Assembly (NCBI RefSeq): GCF_035961655.1
Contig: NZ_CP108393.1
Location: forward strand, 6,713,001 to 6,777,000
Direction of reading: 5' to 3'
Length of the DNA: 64,000 nt
DNA from: Streptomyces sp. NBC_01317
GTDB lineage: Bacteria; Actinomycetota; Actinomycetes; Streptomycetales; Streptomycetaceae
The notes under the pieces are model-generated. The model had not been told where the DNA came from. It searched no databases and saw nothing but the letters and a program-made list of their open reading frames with translations. Positions within the stretch are counted from its first letter, which is position 1, and each line of letters starts with the position of its first letter. The position numbers were made by a program, and so were the translations under genes. Shown piece after piece: positions 25,569 to 33,722 of this stretch.

Positions 25569-26374
25569 ATGTGGAAGACCACGAAGAAGAGCACCCTCCC
25601 GCAGCGGCTGCGCTTCACCGACCCGGACGTCCGCGAGCAGCCGGAGGCGCTGCCCGCCTCATCGGCCGCGGCACCGACGGGCAGCCAGTCTGTGCCGACC
25701 TGGACAACGAATCGCCGCACGTCCTGGTCTGCTCCGCCGCGGGCGGCGGCAGCTCCACCACCTTGCGCACCCTGACCGCCCAACTCCTGCACCACGGCGG
25801 GCACGTCCTGGTTCTCGACGCCAAGCGCATCTCCCAGTCGTGGGCGCGCGCCCTGCCGACGGCGACCTACCGCCGCGACATCACCGACATCCACGACGCC
25901 CTCCTCGGCCTCCGCTCCGAACTGAAGCACCGCATCGACCACGCCGACGAGCACGGTGACACCGACGGCCTACACCGCCTTACAGCGGTGTTCGAGTCCG
26001 CCGTCCACACCCTGCGGCAGCTGTCCCGCCACTGGGACAAGGTCCGTCAGGCGGGCAAGGCGAAGACGTCCCCGGCCGTCGACATGTACGAGGAACTCCT
26101 CTTCGCGGGGCGCGAGGCCCGCGTCCACGTCCTCGCCAGCGCCCAGGGCTACAGCGCCGCGCTGGGACGTGAGCAGTTCTCCACCGTGCTCCCTGGACGG
26201 GTCACCACCCGCACCTGGAGCCAGGCAGGCCCGCAGGTCGACACCGTCCCGAAGGCCGGCACCCACCCGGGCCGCTGCCACACCGTGCAACGCTCCACCG
26301 CCCCCCCCTCCCGGCGACTCGCCGAAACCCGGTTTCGGCGAGCCGCCGGTGTGTCCCTATCCGGCGAGCGCTGA
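25569..26374 (+). pseudogene. Decayed FtsK/TraB-type DNA translocase of an integrative conjugative element
   Basis: The start 'MWKTTKKSTLPQRLRFTDPDVREQ' is in one frame, and from about 25650 the protein continues in another ('ARLIGRGTDGQPVCADLDNESPHVLVCSA'), so there is a frameshift. 'LRTLTAQLLHHGGHVLVLDAKRISQSWARALP' and 'YEELLFAGREARVHVLASAQ' match the FtsK-like transfer ATPases of actinomycete integrative elements. The Walker A is GGGSS instead of GGGKS (AGC for the lysine codon) and the Walker B acid is not recognisable. It cannot be a functional motor. Confidence 0.7.
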
Positions 26375-26620
26375 CGCCAGGCGCCCGAGTTCCGCGGGCC
26401 AGCGGCCGTTGTCCGTGGCCAAGTCAACCGTATCCGGGCCGGATACAGCGCATCTCGGGACACCGCCACCTCCGCCGGGTAGGGTACCCGCAGGTACCTG
26501 CTGAGGTCTCCGCCACCCGCCGCCCTGAGGCATACAGTCCCGTAGCCGTCCCGGGATGCCGGGTGGCTGAGGGGGTTGCCCACGAAGACTTCGTGCGGCA
26601 ATCGACCGAGGAGATCCCCT

Positions 26621-27634
26621 TTGCAGTCCTCTTCCATCGTGCCCGTGTGGCGGGGCGCCCTCTACGTCGCGATCGCGGCTACGGCCTGGGGCACCGGCGG
26701 TGCCGTGGCCGTCGAAATGTATGACGTCGGCGGGATCGGTCCTGTCGCGGTTTCCTTCTGGCGGTTTCTGACCGGACTCGGGCTGCTCCTGGCGGCCCAC
26801 GCCGTCTGGCGGGTCAGGCGGCCCGAGACGGGGTCCTCGCTGCGGGCGATGTTCACGGCGAACCCCCGGCGGGCCCTGATTACGGGCTTCGGAATGGCGG
26901 TGGCCCAGGCTGCCTACTTCGCCTCCGTGCAGCAGGCCGGACTGGCCGTGGGCACAGTGGCGACCCTGGGTCTGGGCCCGGTACTGGTGTCCGTCGGCGC
27001 TCGGTTGACCCTGGGCGAGCGCACCGGCGCCGCCGGAGCCGCCGCGGTGGTGAGCGGCGTTGCCGGCCTGGCGCTGCTGATGGGGGGAGCCGACGGGAGC
27101 ACCGGCCCCAATCCCCTTCTGGGCATCGGATACGCGCTGCTCTCCGCCGCCGGCTACGGGGGTATCACCCTGCTGGGCCGCTTCGCCGGCCGGGACACCC
27201 CCGGTGGCCCCTTCGAGTCCACGCTGCCCGGCGTCACCGTGGGCACGCTCTGCCTCCTGCCGATGGCCATGTGGGAGGGCTTAGTGCCCGATATGGACCG
27301 GCCGGCGTGGACCCTCGGCCTGATCCTCTATCTCGGGGCGGTGCCGACGGCGCTGGCGTACGTCCTGCTCTTCATCGGCCTCCGGGTGGTCCGGGCGACC
27401 ACGGCCTCCGTGATCGCCCTGGTCGATCCGCTCACTGCGGCGGCCATCGGCGTCCTGCTCTTCGGCGAGCGGCTGAACGCGATGGCCCTCACAGGCACGG
27501 CCCTGCTGCTCTTCGCCGTGCTCTTCCTCGCGGCCCGCGAGGCGTCCGGGCAGCCACGCTCGCCAAGGACTCCTGGCCCTGACCGGGTCCGCGAAAGGCA
27601 CGCCACGCATCCGTCCGTGCCAACCGAGAAATGA
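26621..27634 (+). CDS. EamA/DMT-family exporter, TTA-containing, likely partner of the adjacent cluster
   Basis: 337 aa with about ten hydrophobic segments in two EamA repeats ('ALYVAIAATAWGTGGAVAVE...' and 'LLGIGYALLSAAGYGGITLLGR...'). DMT proteins of this kind export amino acids and other small metabolites. The TTG at 26621 has GAGGAG 7 bases upstream; an in-frame GTG at 26639 is the alternative. Codon 221 is TTA (27281-27283). The gene ends at a strong terminator and stands next to a biosynthetic operon whose first two genes also carry TTA. I infer it exports that product. Confidence 0.82.
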   Translation: MQSSSIVPVWRGALYVAIAATAWGTGGAVAVEMYDVGGIGPVAVSFWRFLTGLGLLLAAHAVWRVRRPETGSSLRAMFTANPRRALITGFGMAVAQAAYFASVQQAGLAVGTVATLGLGPVLVSVGARLTLGERTGAAGAAAVVSGVAGLALLMGGADGSTGPNPLLGIGYALLSAAGYGGITLLGRFAGRDTPGGPFESTLPGVTVGTLCLLPMAMWEGLVPDMDRPAWTLGLILYLGAVPTALAYVLLFIGLRVVRATTASVIALVDPLTAAAIGVLLFGERLNAMALTGTALLLFAVLFLAAREASGQPRSPRTPGPDRVRERHATHPSVPTEK

Positions 27635-27661
27635 TCACGCGGGCTGCGCGGTAACGCGTGT

Positions 27662-27701
27662 GGGCAGTGGGTCCCCTGTGGCCCACCGCCCATTTTCTTT
27701 T
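27662..27701 (+). terminator. Intrinsic terminator after the EamA gene
   Basis: GGGCAGTGGG (27662-27671) pairs with CCCACCGCCC (27682-27691) with one mismatch, followed by ATTTTCTTTT. It is the clearest U-tract terminator in the window. It separates the exporter transcript from the biosynthetic operon. Confidence 0.8.
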
Positions 27702-27888
27702 CGTCGGGTTCGTCGATGGGTATTGCGCCACGCGATTTCGCTGTGACCGCTCCTGTACAAGGTGCGTCAAGTCCTGCCTTTAGGCCAACCGCCCGATGCC
27801 ATATGGCTCCTGAAGTGACGAAAGTACTAGCATGCGGCAGGTGGCCATCCCAGTGGCATGGGGATCCGATATGTAGCAGGGGGCGGGC
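27702..27888 (+). promoter_or_regulatory. AT-richer upstream region of the biosynthetic operon
   Basis: No gene. It contains the perfect palindrome GCCATATGGC at 27798-27807 and a TATGTA -10-like element near 27869. A G-rich ribosome binding region (GGGGGCGGG) sits just before the GTG at 27889. Base composition is visibly lower in GC than the core genes. No cluster-specific regulator gene is present, so control must come from elsewhere. Confidence 0.4.
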
Positions 27889-28944
27889 GTGAGTACTGAG
27901 GCTCACTTACTAGATCAGAAGTCATATGTGGATGCCTATCCCATAGTGGAAGAGGTCTCCGCGCTGCTGAACCGTCCTGCAGAAGATCTCGACGCATCAG
28001 TGACCATTGCTGAACGGGCGGCGTTACTGGCGACCGTGAGCGACCTCAACACACGGTCGGCAGCTGGTGATCCGGCTGCGTTCTACGGCCAGCAACTGCT
28101 GCTCTCCCGCATCTACGCGCTCTCCACCCAGCTCCCCGATAGACCCACCGCCGAAGGCTCGACATTCGTCCATGAGGTGCTTCGCCTGCTGGAACGGGCC
28201 ACCGCGGCCGCCGAGGACGCAGCGCTGGAACCGGGCGTACTCGATGCGGCGCCCACCGAGCCCTCCGCTTACCTGTCCTGGTTGAAGAAGTGCGCACGTG
28301 CACACCGCGTGTACAAGCACCCGTACTACCGGGAATTTATCCGCCATCATGCCGTTGCGGAAGATCTACGGGACTACGTGATCCAGGAGTCGGTCGTCGA
28401 CGGGCGATTCGATGATCTTCTCGCCACGATGCAGGTCGGCACCAGCGGCGACGCGAAGATGGAGATCGCCGAAAACTTCTGGGACGAGATGGGAAATGGC
28501 CATCCTTCGCAGGTGCACACCCATCTCTTCAATCAGATCTTCCAGGTCTTCGATATTCCCGCCCAGGAAATGGAACGGTCACTCACGGCCAACGCCCTGC
28601 TGTCGGGAAACCTCGCGGTGCTCCTGTGCCGGTACCGGAACCTGTATCCGGAAGCCGTCGGATTCCTCGGGATGACCGAATGGCTGGCACCCGAGCGCTT
28701 CGTCAACGTCGTGCACGCCTGGGAACGGCTCGGGCTGCCCGACGCCGGTATCGCTTACCACAAGCTGCACATAGCCGTCGACGCCCGGCATGCAGCCGGC
28801 TGGTTCCACAACGTGGTCGTCCCCGCCGCAACCTCCGAGCGCATGCGGCGCGCGATCGCCCGAGGAACACTGTGGCGGCTCAACTCCTCCGCGCGCTACC
28901 TCGACGAACGCATGCCCGATCTCTCCACCTACCGACCGATCTGA
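27889..28944 (+). CDS. Haem-oxygenase-like diiron oxidase (HDO family), bldA-type TTA codons
   Basis: 351 aa. The C-terminal 200 residues form an HDO-type helical domain. Candidate ligands are Glu167 ('IQESVV'), Glu200 and His210 ('FWDEMGNGHPSQVH'), Glu264 ('GMTEW'), and His294/Asp298/His301 ('HKLHIAVDARH'). The spacings E-10-H, E-30-H, H-4-D and D-3-H match, as I recall, the seven-ligand diiron site of the N-oxygenase domain of SznF. HDOs N-oxygenate or C-C cleave amino acids and fatty acids; HrmI/BelK (lysine to 6-nitronorleucine) and BesC are amino-acid examples. I infer N-oxygenation or fragmentation of an amino acid. Leu7 and Leu46 are TTA. First gene of the operon; the next starts 17 bases on. 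Confidence 0.8.
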   Translation: MSTEAHLLDQKSYVDAYPIVEEVSALLNRPAEDLDASVTIAERAALLATVSDLNTRSAAGDPAAFYGQQLLLSRIYALSTQLPDRPTAEGSTFVHEVLRLLERATAAAEDAALEPGVLDAAPTEPSAYLSWLKKCARAHRVYKHPYYREFIRHHAVAEDLRDYVIQESVVDGRFDDLLATMQVGTSGDAKMEIAENFWDEMGNGHPSQVHTHLFNQIFQVFDIPAQEMERSLTANALLSGNLAVLLCRYRNLYPEAVGFLGMTEWLAPERFVNVVHAWERLGLPDAGIAYHKLHIAVDARHAAGWFHNVVVPAATSERMRRAIARGTLWRLNSSARYLDERMPDLSTYRPI

Positions 28945-28961
28945 CAGGAAGAGCTCAGCCC

Positions 28962-29660
28962 ATGGCAATCGGCCCTCAGGCGTTTTCGATCATCGACTTA
29001 CCTCCGGCGACACCGGAGATTTTGGACAGCTACGACAACCTCCCGGTCGACCCGTTCATGGGCAACGGCACCCGCTACAAGCGGTTCTCGCAGTACAAGC
29101 TGTCGCCGGAGCCCGGAAGCGACCAGGGCTGGATCTACGAGAAGCTGCCGCAGCGCGACTACATCATCTCCGAGCGGTACAACAACGTGGCCGGTGGCAT
29201 CCGCCGCCCCTACGAGCCGATCGAGGTCGACTTCACCCCGCTGATCACCATCGGCGCTGACGGGCTCGACCTGGACCGCAGTCATGACTGGCAGATCAAC
29301 GTCCACCAGAACCGCAGCAGGGCCGAGAGCGAGCGCGACGCGCCGATCACCCCGGAGGGTGTGCACAGCGACGGACACGAGTACATCATGATCGCCGTGC
29401 TGCGCCGGAACAACGTCGCCGGAGCCGAGACCCGCCTGTGGCTGCCGGACGCCGACGCGCCGACCTGGACGGGCACGCTGGCAGCGGGGCAGGCCGTCCT
29501 GCTGGACGACAAGGCGATCAAGCACGAAGCCACCGACATCACCTCCGACGGCGACTCCGGCCACCGGGACATCGTGATCGTCGCCTACTCCACCTGGGAC
29601 AAAGGGTGGTACGGCGAGCAGTACGAAGCGGCGGCCCTCGCCAACCGCCCGCTGAACTGA
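28962..29660 (+). CDS. Fe(II)/2-oxoglutarate dioxygenase, 2OG-Fe_Oxy_2 type (amino acid hydroxylase-like)
   Basis: 232 aa. The facial triad is visible: His135-x-Asp137 in 'PEGVHSDGHEYIMI' and His188 in 'DKAIKHEATDI', with Arg202 ('GHRDIVIVAY') placed to bind 2-oxoglutarate. 'PEGxHxDGHEY...RRNNVAGAETRLW' is the pattern of the family of L-isoleucine dioxygenase and related free-amino-acid hydroxylases. Its substrate is likely the product or precursor of the preceding diiron oxidase. The reaction could be hydroxylation, desaturation or ring closure. Leu13 is encoded by TTA (28998-29000). Spaced 17 and 20 bases from its neighbours. Confidence 0.8.
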   Translation: MAIGPQAFSIIDLPPATPEILDSYDNLPVDPFMGNGTRYKRFSQYKLSPEPGSDQGWIYEKLPQRDYIISERYNNVAGGIRRPYEPIEVDFTPLITIGADGLDLDRSHDWQINVHQNRSRAESERDAPITPEGVHSDGHEYIMIAVLRRNNVAGAETRLWLPDADAPTWTGTLAAGQAVLLDDKAIKHEATDITSDGDSGHRDIVIVAYSTWDKGWYGEQYEAAALANRPLN

Positions 29661-29680
29661 CCCGCCGCGGCGGCCGGTTC

Positions 29681-30586
29681 ATGGGCGACTTCGTGAAGTA
29701 CCAGGCGCTCGGAAACGACTACCTGATCGTCGACCCCCAAGGCGGAGGTACGGCCCTGGGCAAGGAGCCCGTCCCCGAGGCAATCCGCCTGCTCTGCGAC
29801 CGGCACCGCGGAGTCGGCGCCGACGGACTGCTCTTCGGACCGCTGGACGCGCCCCGGCCCGGCACCGCCGCACGGCTGCGCATCTTCAACGCGGACGGCA
29901 GCGAGTGCGGGATGAGCGGCAACGGACTGCGCATGTTCGCGCTGTACCTCGGCGAGCACTACGTGCGGGAGTGGCGTACGGGGACGCCGTTCACCCTACG
30001 CACGCCCGGCGGCGACGCGGAGGTCCGGATCACGGATGTCGCCGACGGACGGGTGCGCGTGGGCATGGGCCGGGCGCGCTTCACCACCGGCGGAGGTACG
30101 GACGACGGTGGCGCGGCAACCACCGTCGTCCCGCTGGCGGGCGCCGGACCGGGCGACGAGATCACCGTCACCGACCTGCACCTCGGCGTTCCCCACACCG
30201 TCGTCCTCAGGGAAGCGATCGACGCTGAGCAGGTGCAGCGCCTGGGCCCCGCCCTGGCCTGGCACCCCCGCCACCCTGAGGGCACCAACGTGGAGTTCGT
30301 GCGTGTCCGCGACGACCGCACGCTGGACGTCGCGCTCTGGGAGCGCGCCGCCGGCCCCGTACCCGCCTCGGGCGGCGGCGCGTGCGCCGCGGCGGCCGTG
30401 GCACGCGCTCGCGGCCTCGTCGGCCCCGATGTGACGGTTCGCATGCCCGGTGGCGAGGTCGACGTGAGCGTTGCGCGGGACGGTCGGATCAGCTCGGCCG
30501 GCACCGCGCAGGAGGTGATGACCGGAGTGCTCTCGCGGTCGCTGCTCAAGGAACTGGCCCAGCGGGACACGACGCTTGACGAGTAG
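29681..30586 (+). CDS. Diaminopimelate epimerase-fold protein with both catalytic cysteines replaced by serine
   Basis: 301 aa with the two-domain DapF fold. The start is 'FVKYQALGNDYLIVD', and the two active-site loops are 'FNADGSECGMSGNGLRMF' and 'ERAAGPVPASGGGACAAA'. In DapF these loops read ...CGNG... and ...ACGTGACAA, and the two cysteines are the acid and base. Here the equivalent residues are Ser79 and Ser230. A normal two-thiol racemisation therefore seems unlikely. It may instead epimerise by serine chemistry, catalyse a one-base elimination or dehydration, or only bind substrate. It is an extra copy beside amino acid oxidases, not the cell-wall enzyme. No TTA codon. Confidence 0.82.
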   Translation: MGDFVKYQALGNDYLIVDPQGGGTALGKEPVPEAIRLLCDRHRGVGADGLLFGPLDAPRPGTAARLRIFNADGSECGMSGNGLRMFALYLGEHYVREWRTGTPFTLRTPGGDAEVRITDVADGRVRVGMGRARFTTGGGTDDGGAATTVVPLAGAGPGDEITVTDLHLGVPHTVVLREAIDAEQVQRLGPALAWHPRHPEGTNVEFVRVRDDRTLDVALWERAAGPVPASGGGACAAAAVARARGLVGPDVTVRMPGGEVDVSVARDGRISSAGTAQEVMTGVLSRSLLKELAQRDTTLDE

Positions 30587-30602
30587 TCGGGAAGGAGGGC
30601 CC

Positions 30603-32690
30603 ATGAACGTCACACAGGTCACCGGAGCGTGCCCGCTGGACTGCGCGGACGCCTGCAGCTGGCAGGTGACGGTCCGGGACGGCGAGGCCGTCGCGCTGCG
30701 CGGCACCCCGGACCACCCTTACACCCAGGGCACCCTGTGCGTGAAGGTCAACCAGTTCCTGGAGCACACCCGCGCCCCCGACCGGCTGCTCCACCCCATG
30801 CGGCGCGTCGGCCGCAAGGGGGAGGGCCGGTTCGAGCGCATCAGCTGGGACAGCGCCCTCGAGGAGATCGCCCAGCGGCTGAAGCAGACGATCGAGCGCC
30901 ACGGCGGCGAGGCGATCTGGCCGTACCAGGGCACCGGCACCCTCGGCTTCCTCCAGGGCCTCCAGGGGCGCGCCGGCAGCAGGCTGTGGAACGTCCTGGG
31001 CGCCTCGCGCCACGACATGACGATCTGCTCCATAGCCGGTCTCGCCGGCCTCCGGTACACCCTCGGCGCCAGTGCGGGGATCGACCCGGAGAGCCTGGTG
31101 CACTCCCGGCTGGTCCTGCTGTGGGGAAGTAACCCCCTCACCAGCCGACACCACCTGTGGAAGGTGATCCAACGCGCGCGCAAGAACGGCGCACACGTCG
31201 TGGTGATCGACCCGATCCGCAGCCGTTCGGCGGCCCAGGCCGACGAACACATCGCGCCCGTCCCGGGCTCGGACGCCGCGCTCGCCCTGGGCCTGATGCA
31301 CGTCGTGCTCCAGGAGGGCGCCGAGGACCGGGAGTACCTGGCCGCCCACACCGTGGGGTGGGCGGCCTTCCGGCAGCGGGTGCTGGAGTTCGATCCCGTG
31401 CGCACGGCGCGGGAGACGGGCGTGACCGAGGAGGAGATCGTCCGACTCGGCCGGCGCATCGCCCGCAGCAGGCCCACCGCCGTGGGGGTGTCGCAGGGCG
31501 TCCAGCGCCACGCCGGCGGCGGCGCCGTCCTGCGGACCCTCGCCTGCCTGCCCGCCGTCACCGGGGACTGGCAGCGGCCCGGTGGCGGACTGCTCTACTC
31601 GACCGACGGCTACTTCGGGGCGAACCGCGAAGCCCTCTACCGGGACGACCTGCTGCGCCGTCCCGTGCGCACCTTGTCCATGACGCGGCTGGCGGAGGGA
31701 CTGCTGGAGGTGGACGATCCGCCCGTCGAAGCACTGGTCGTCTACGGAGCCAACCCGCTGGCCAGCTCGCCCGACCAGAATCGGATCCGCCGCGGCCTCG
31801 CCCGCGAAGACCTCTTCACCGTGGTCATGGACCACTTCCAGACCGACACCGCCGACTACGCCGACATTCTGCTGCCCGCCACCATGCAAACCGAGCACCT
31901 GGACGTGCACGACGGGTACGGCCATCTGTACGTCAACTGGAACGAACCGGCGGTCGCTCCGCCAGGTGAGTGTCTGACCACCACCGAGACCTTCCGACGC
32001 CTGGCCCGGGCCATGGGGCTGACGGAACCCGCGCTCTACGCCAGCGACGAGGACCTGGCGAGCGAACTCCTCGACTCCTCGCACCCGTCCTTGGCCGGTA
32101 TCACCGTCGACACGCTGCGTACCAAGGGGTGGGCCCGGCTCTCCTATCCGGAGACGTTCGTGCCCTTCGCGAACGGATTCCCCACCCCGTCGGGGAAGTT
32201 GGAGTTCGTCTCGGAGACCGCCCGGGCGGACGGCCACGACGCCGTGGCCGGACACGTTCCCGCGAGCGAGACCGACGACGCCGAACGGGCGCGGTCCCTG
32301 CCCATCGTCCTCATCTCCGTCGCGAACCACTTCTTCCTGAACACCGTCTTCGGGAACAAGCCCGAACTACGCCGCCGGGCCGGCCCGCCGTACGTCGTCC
32401 TGCACCCGACGGACGCCGCAGCAAGCGGCGTCGTAGCCGGCGACCCCATTCGGATCAGCAACGAACGGGGCGCTTTCGAAGCCCTGGCCAGGGTCGACGA
32501 CGTGGTGCGCCCAGGAGTCGCCATGACGACGAAGGGCCACTGGCTCAAGTTCACCGGCGGCTCCGGCCCCAACGCCACGGTCGACGAACGGGACGCGGAC
32601 ATGGGCGGCGGAGCGGTCTTCCACGACAACCGCGTACGGATCACACTCCTTGCCCGGAGCGAGGACGACACCAGTGAGGACGGCGGATGA
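30603..32690 (+). CDS. Molybdopterin-dependent oxidoreductase with a 4Fe-4S cluster
   Basis: 695 aa, DMSO-reductase superfamily. The N-terminal cluster motif is C-x3-C-x3-C ('CPLDCADACSW') with a fourth Cys in 'GTLCVKV'. The central domain holds the cofactor-binding segments 'LLWGSNPLTSRHHLWK', 'VVVIDPIRSRSAAQADEHI' and 'YGANPLASSPDQNRIRR'. The C-terminal dinucleotide domain follows ('LHPTDAAASGVVAGDPIRISNERG'). The Cys in 'TICSIAGLAGL' is a candidate Mo ligand. No Tat signal is seen, so it is cytosolic. In this operon it could reduce an N-oxide, nitro group or sulfoxide, or oxidise an aldehyde; the substrate is unknown. It lies 16 bases after the DapF-like gene and overlaps the next gene. 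Confidence 0.85.
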   Translation: MNVTQVTGACPLDCADACSWQVTVRDGEAVALRGTPDHPYTQGTLCVKVNQFLEHTRAPDRLLHPMRRVGRKGEGRFERISWDSALEEIAQRLKQTIERHGGEAIWPYQGTGTLGFLQGLQGRAGSRLWNVLGASRHDMTICSIAGLAGLRYTLGASAGIDPESLVHSRLVLLWGSNPLTSRHHLWKVIQRARKNGAHVVVIDPIRSRSAAQADEHIAPVPGSDAALALGLMHVVLQEGAEDREYLAAHTVGWAAFRQRVLEFDPVRTARETGVTEEEIVRLGRRIARSRPTAVGVSQGVQRHAGGGAVLRTLACLPAVTGDWQRPGGGLLYSTDGYFGANREALYRDDLLRRPVRTLSMTRLAEGLLEVDDPPVEALVVYGANPLASSPDQNRIRRGLAREDLFTVVMDHFQTDTADYADILLPATMQTEHLDVHDGYGHLYVNWNEPAVAPPGECLTTTETFRRLARAMGLTEPALYASDEDLASELLDSSHPSLAGITVDTLRTKGWARLSYPETFVPFANGFPTPSGKLEFVSETARADGHDAVAGHVPASETDDAERARSLPIVLISVANHFFLNTVFGNKPELRRRAGPPYVVLHPTDAAASGVVAGDPIRISNERGAFEALARVDDVVRPGVAMTTKGHWLKFTGGSGPNATVDERDADMGGGAVFHDNRVRITLLARSEDDTSEDGG

Positions 32691-33676
32691 GGTTCCGACG
32701 ACTGGGCCTCAGCGGGCTCCAGGTCAGTGAGATCGCCTATGGCAACTGGGTCACCCACGGTGCCCAGATCGACGACGGCCGGGCCGTGGAGTGTGTGCAC
32801 GCGGCGTTGGACGCAGGCATCACCACCTTCGACACGGCCGACGTGTACGCGGGCACGGCCGCCGAGGCCGTGCTCGGCAAGGCGCTACAGGGCCGGCGCC
32901 GCGAGTCCCTGGTGATCTCGACCAAAGTGTTCTTCCCGATCGGCCCCGGACCGAACGACGCCGGCCTGTCCCGCAAGCACCTCACCGAGGCCGTCAACGG
33001 CTCGCTGACCAGGCTCGGGACCGACTACATCGACCTGTACCAGGCACACCGCTTCGACGAGCGCACTCCGCTGGAGGAAACGCTCAGAACTTTCGACGAC
33101 CTCGTGCGGCAGGGCAAGGTTCTCTACATCGGCGTCTCGGAGTGGACCGCCGACCAGATCGCCCGGGCCGTGCGGCTCTCCCGCGAACTCGGCCTGGAGC
33201 GATTCGTCTCCAACCAGCCCCAGTACTCGATGCTCTGGCGCGTCATCGAACCGGAGATCGTGCCCCTGTGCGAACGGGAAGGGCTCAGCCAGATCGTCTG
33301 GTCACCCCTCGCCCAAGGCGTGCTCACCGGCAAGTACCTGCCCGGGCGTCCGCCGCCCGCGGGATCACGCGCCACGGACGAGGCGGGTGCCCGCTGGGTG
33401 CAGACCTTCCTGCGCGACGAGGTACTGGAGCGAGTGCAGCAGCTGGCGCCCATCGCCCGCGAGCTGGACCTGACCCCGGCCCAGCTCGGCGTCGCCTGGA
33501 CGCTCCAGAACCCGAACGTCGCCGCTGCCATCGTGGGCGCCTCCCGACCGGAGCAGATCCGCGAGAGCGTGAAGGCGGTGGGCGTTCGCATCGATCCAGC
33601 GGTGATGCAGCGCATCGACACCGTGCTGGGCCCGGTCATCGAACGCGATCCCACCAAGGTGGACAGCGCCGAATAG
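32687..33676 (+). CDS. Aldo/keto reductase
   Basis: 329 aa. The TIM-barrel NADPH-dependent carbonyl reductase shows the catalytic tetrad Asp49 and Tyr54 ('FDTADVYAG'), Lys80 ('ISTKVFF') and His121 ('YQAHRFDE'). The C-terminal cofactor site is 'AAIVGASRPEQIRESVKAVG'. It belongs to the Kv-beta/YajO-like group. The start lies in the ATGA overlap with the molybdoenzyme gene, so the two are coupled. Likely reduces a ketone or aldehyde intermediate of the cluster product. Confidence 0.87.
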   Translation: MRFRRLGLSGLQVSEIAYGNWVTHGAQIDDGRAVECVHAALDAGITTFDTADVYAGTAAEAVLGKALQGRRRESLVISTKVFFPIGPGPNDAGLSRKHLTEAVNGSLTRLGTDYIDLYQAHRFDERTPLEETLRTFDDLVRQGKVLYIGVSEWTADQIARAVRLSRELGLERFVSNQPQYSMLWRVIEPEIVPLCEREGLSQIVWSPLAQGVLTGKYLPGRPPPAGSRATDEAGARWVQTFLRDEVLERVQQLAPIARELDLTPAQLGVAWTLQNPNVAAAIVGASRPEQIRESVKAVGVRIDPAVMQRIDTVLGPVIERDPTKVDSAE

Positions 33677-33722
33677 AGCCCGCCCTTCCCGCCTCCATTC
33701 CGCCGAGTACTCGGAGACATCC

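Noticed and set aside
26357..26620. Minus-strand open frames ending 'GRWPAELGRLASALAG' and containing 'DLSRYLRVPYPAE', possibly the tail of a divergent MocR-type regulator of the EamA gene
   Set aside because: The two suggestive segments are in different frames and there is no recognisable DNA-binding or aminotransferase core. Could be a relic, but unsupported.
29681..30586. Housekeeping dapF of the lysine pathway
   Set aside because: Both catalytic cysteines are serine and it is embedded in an accessory operon; the true dapF should be elsewhere.
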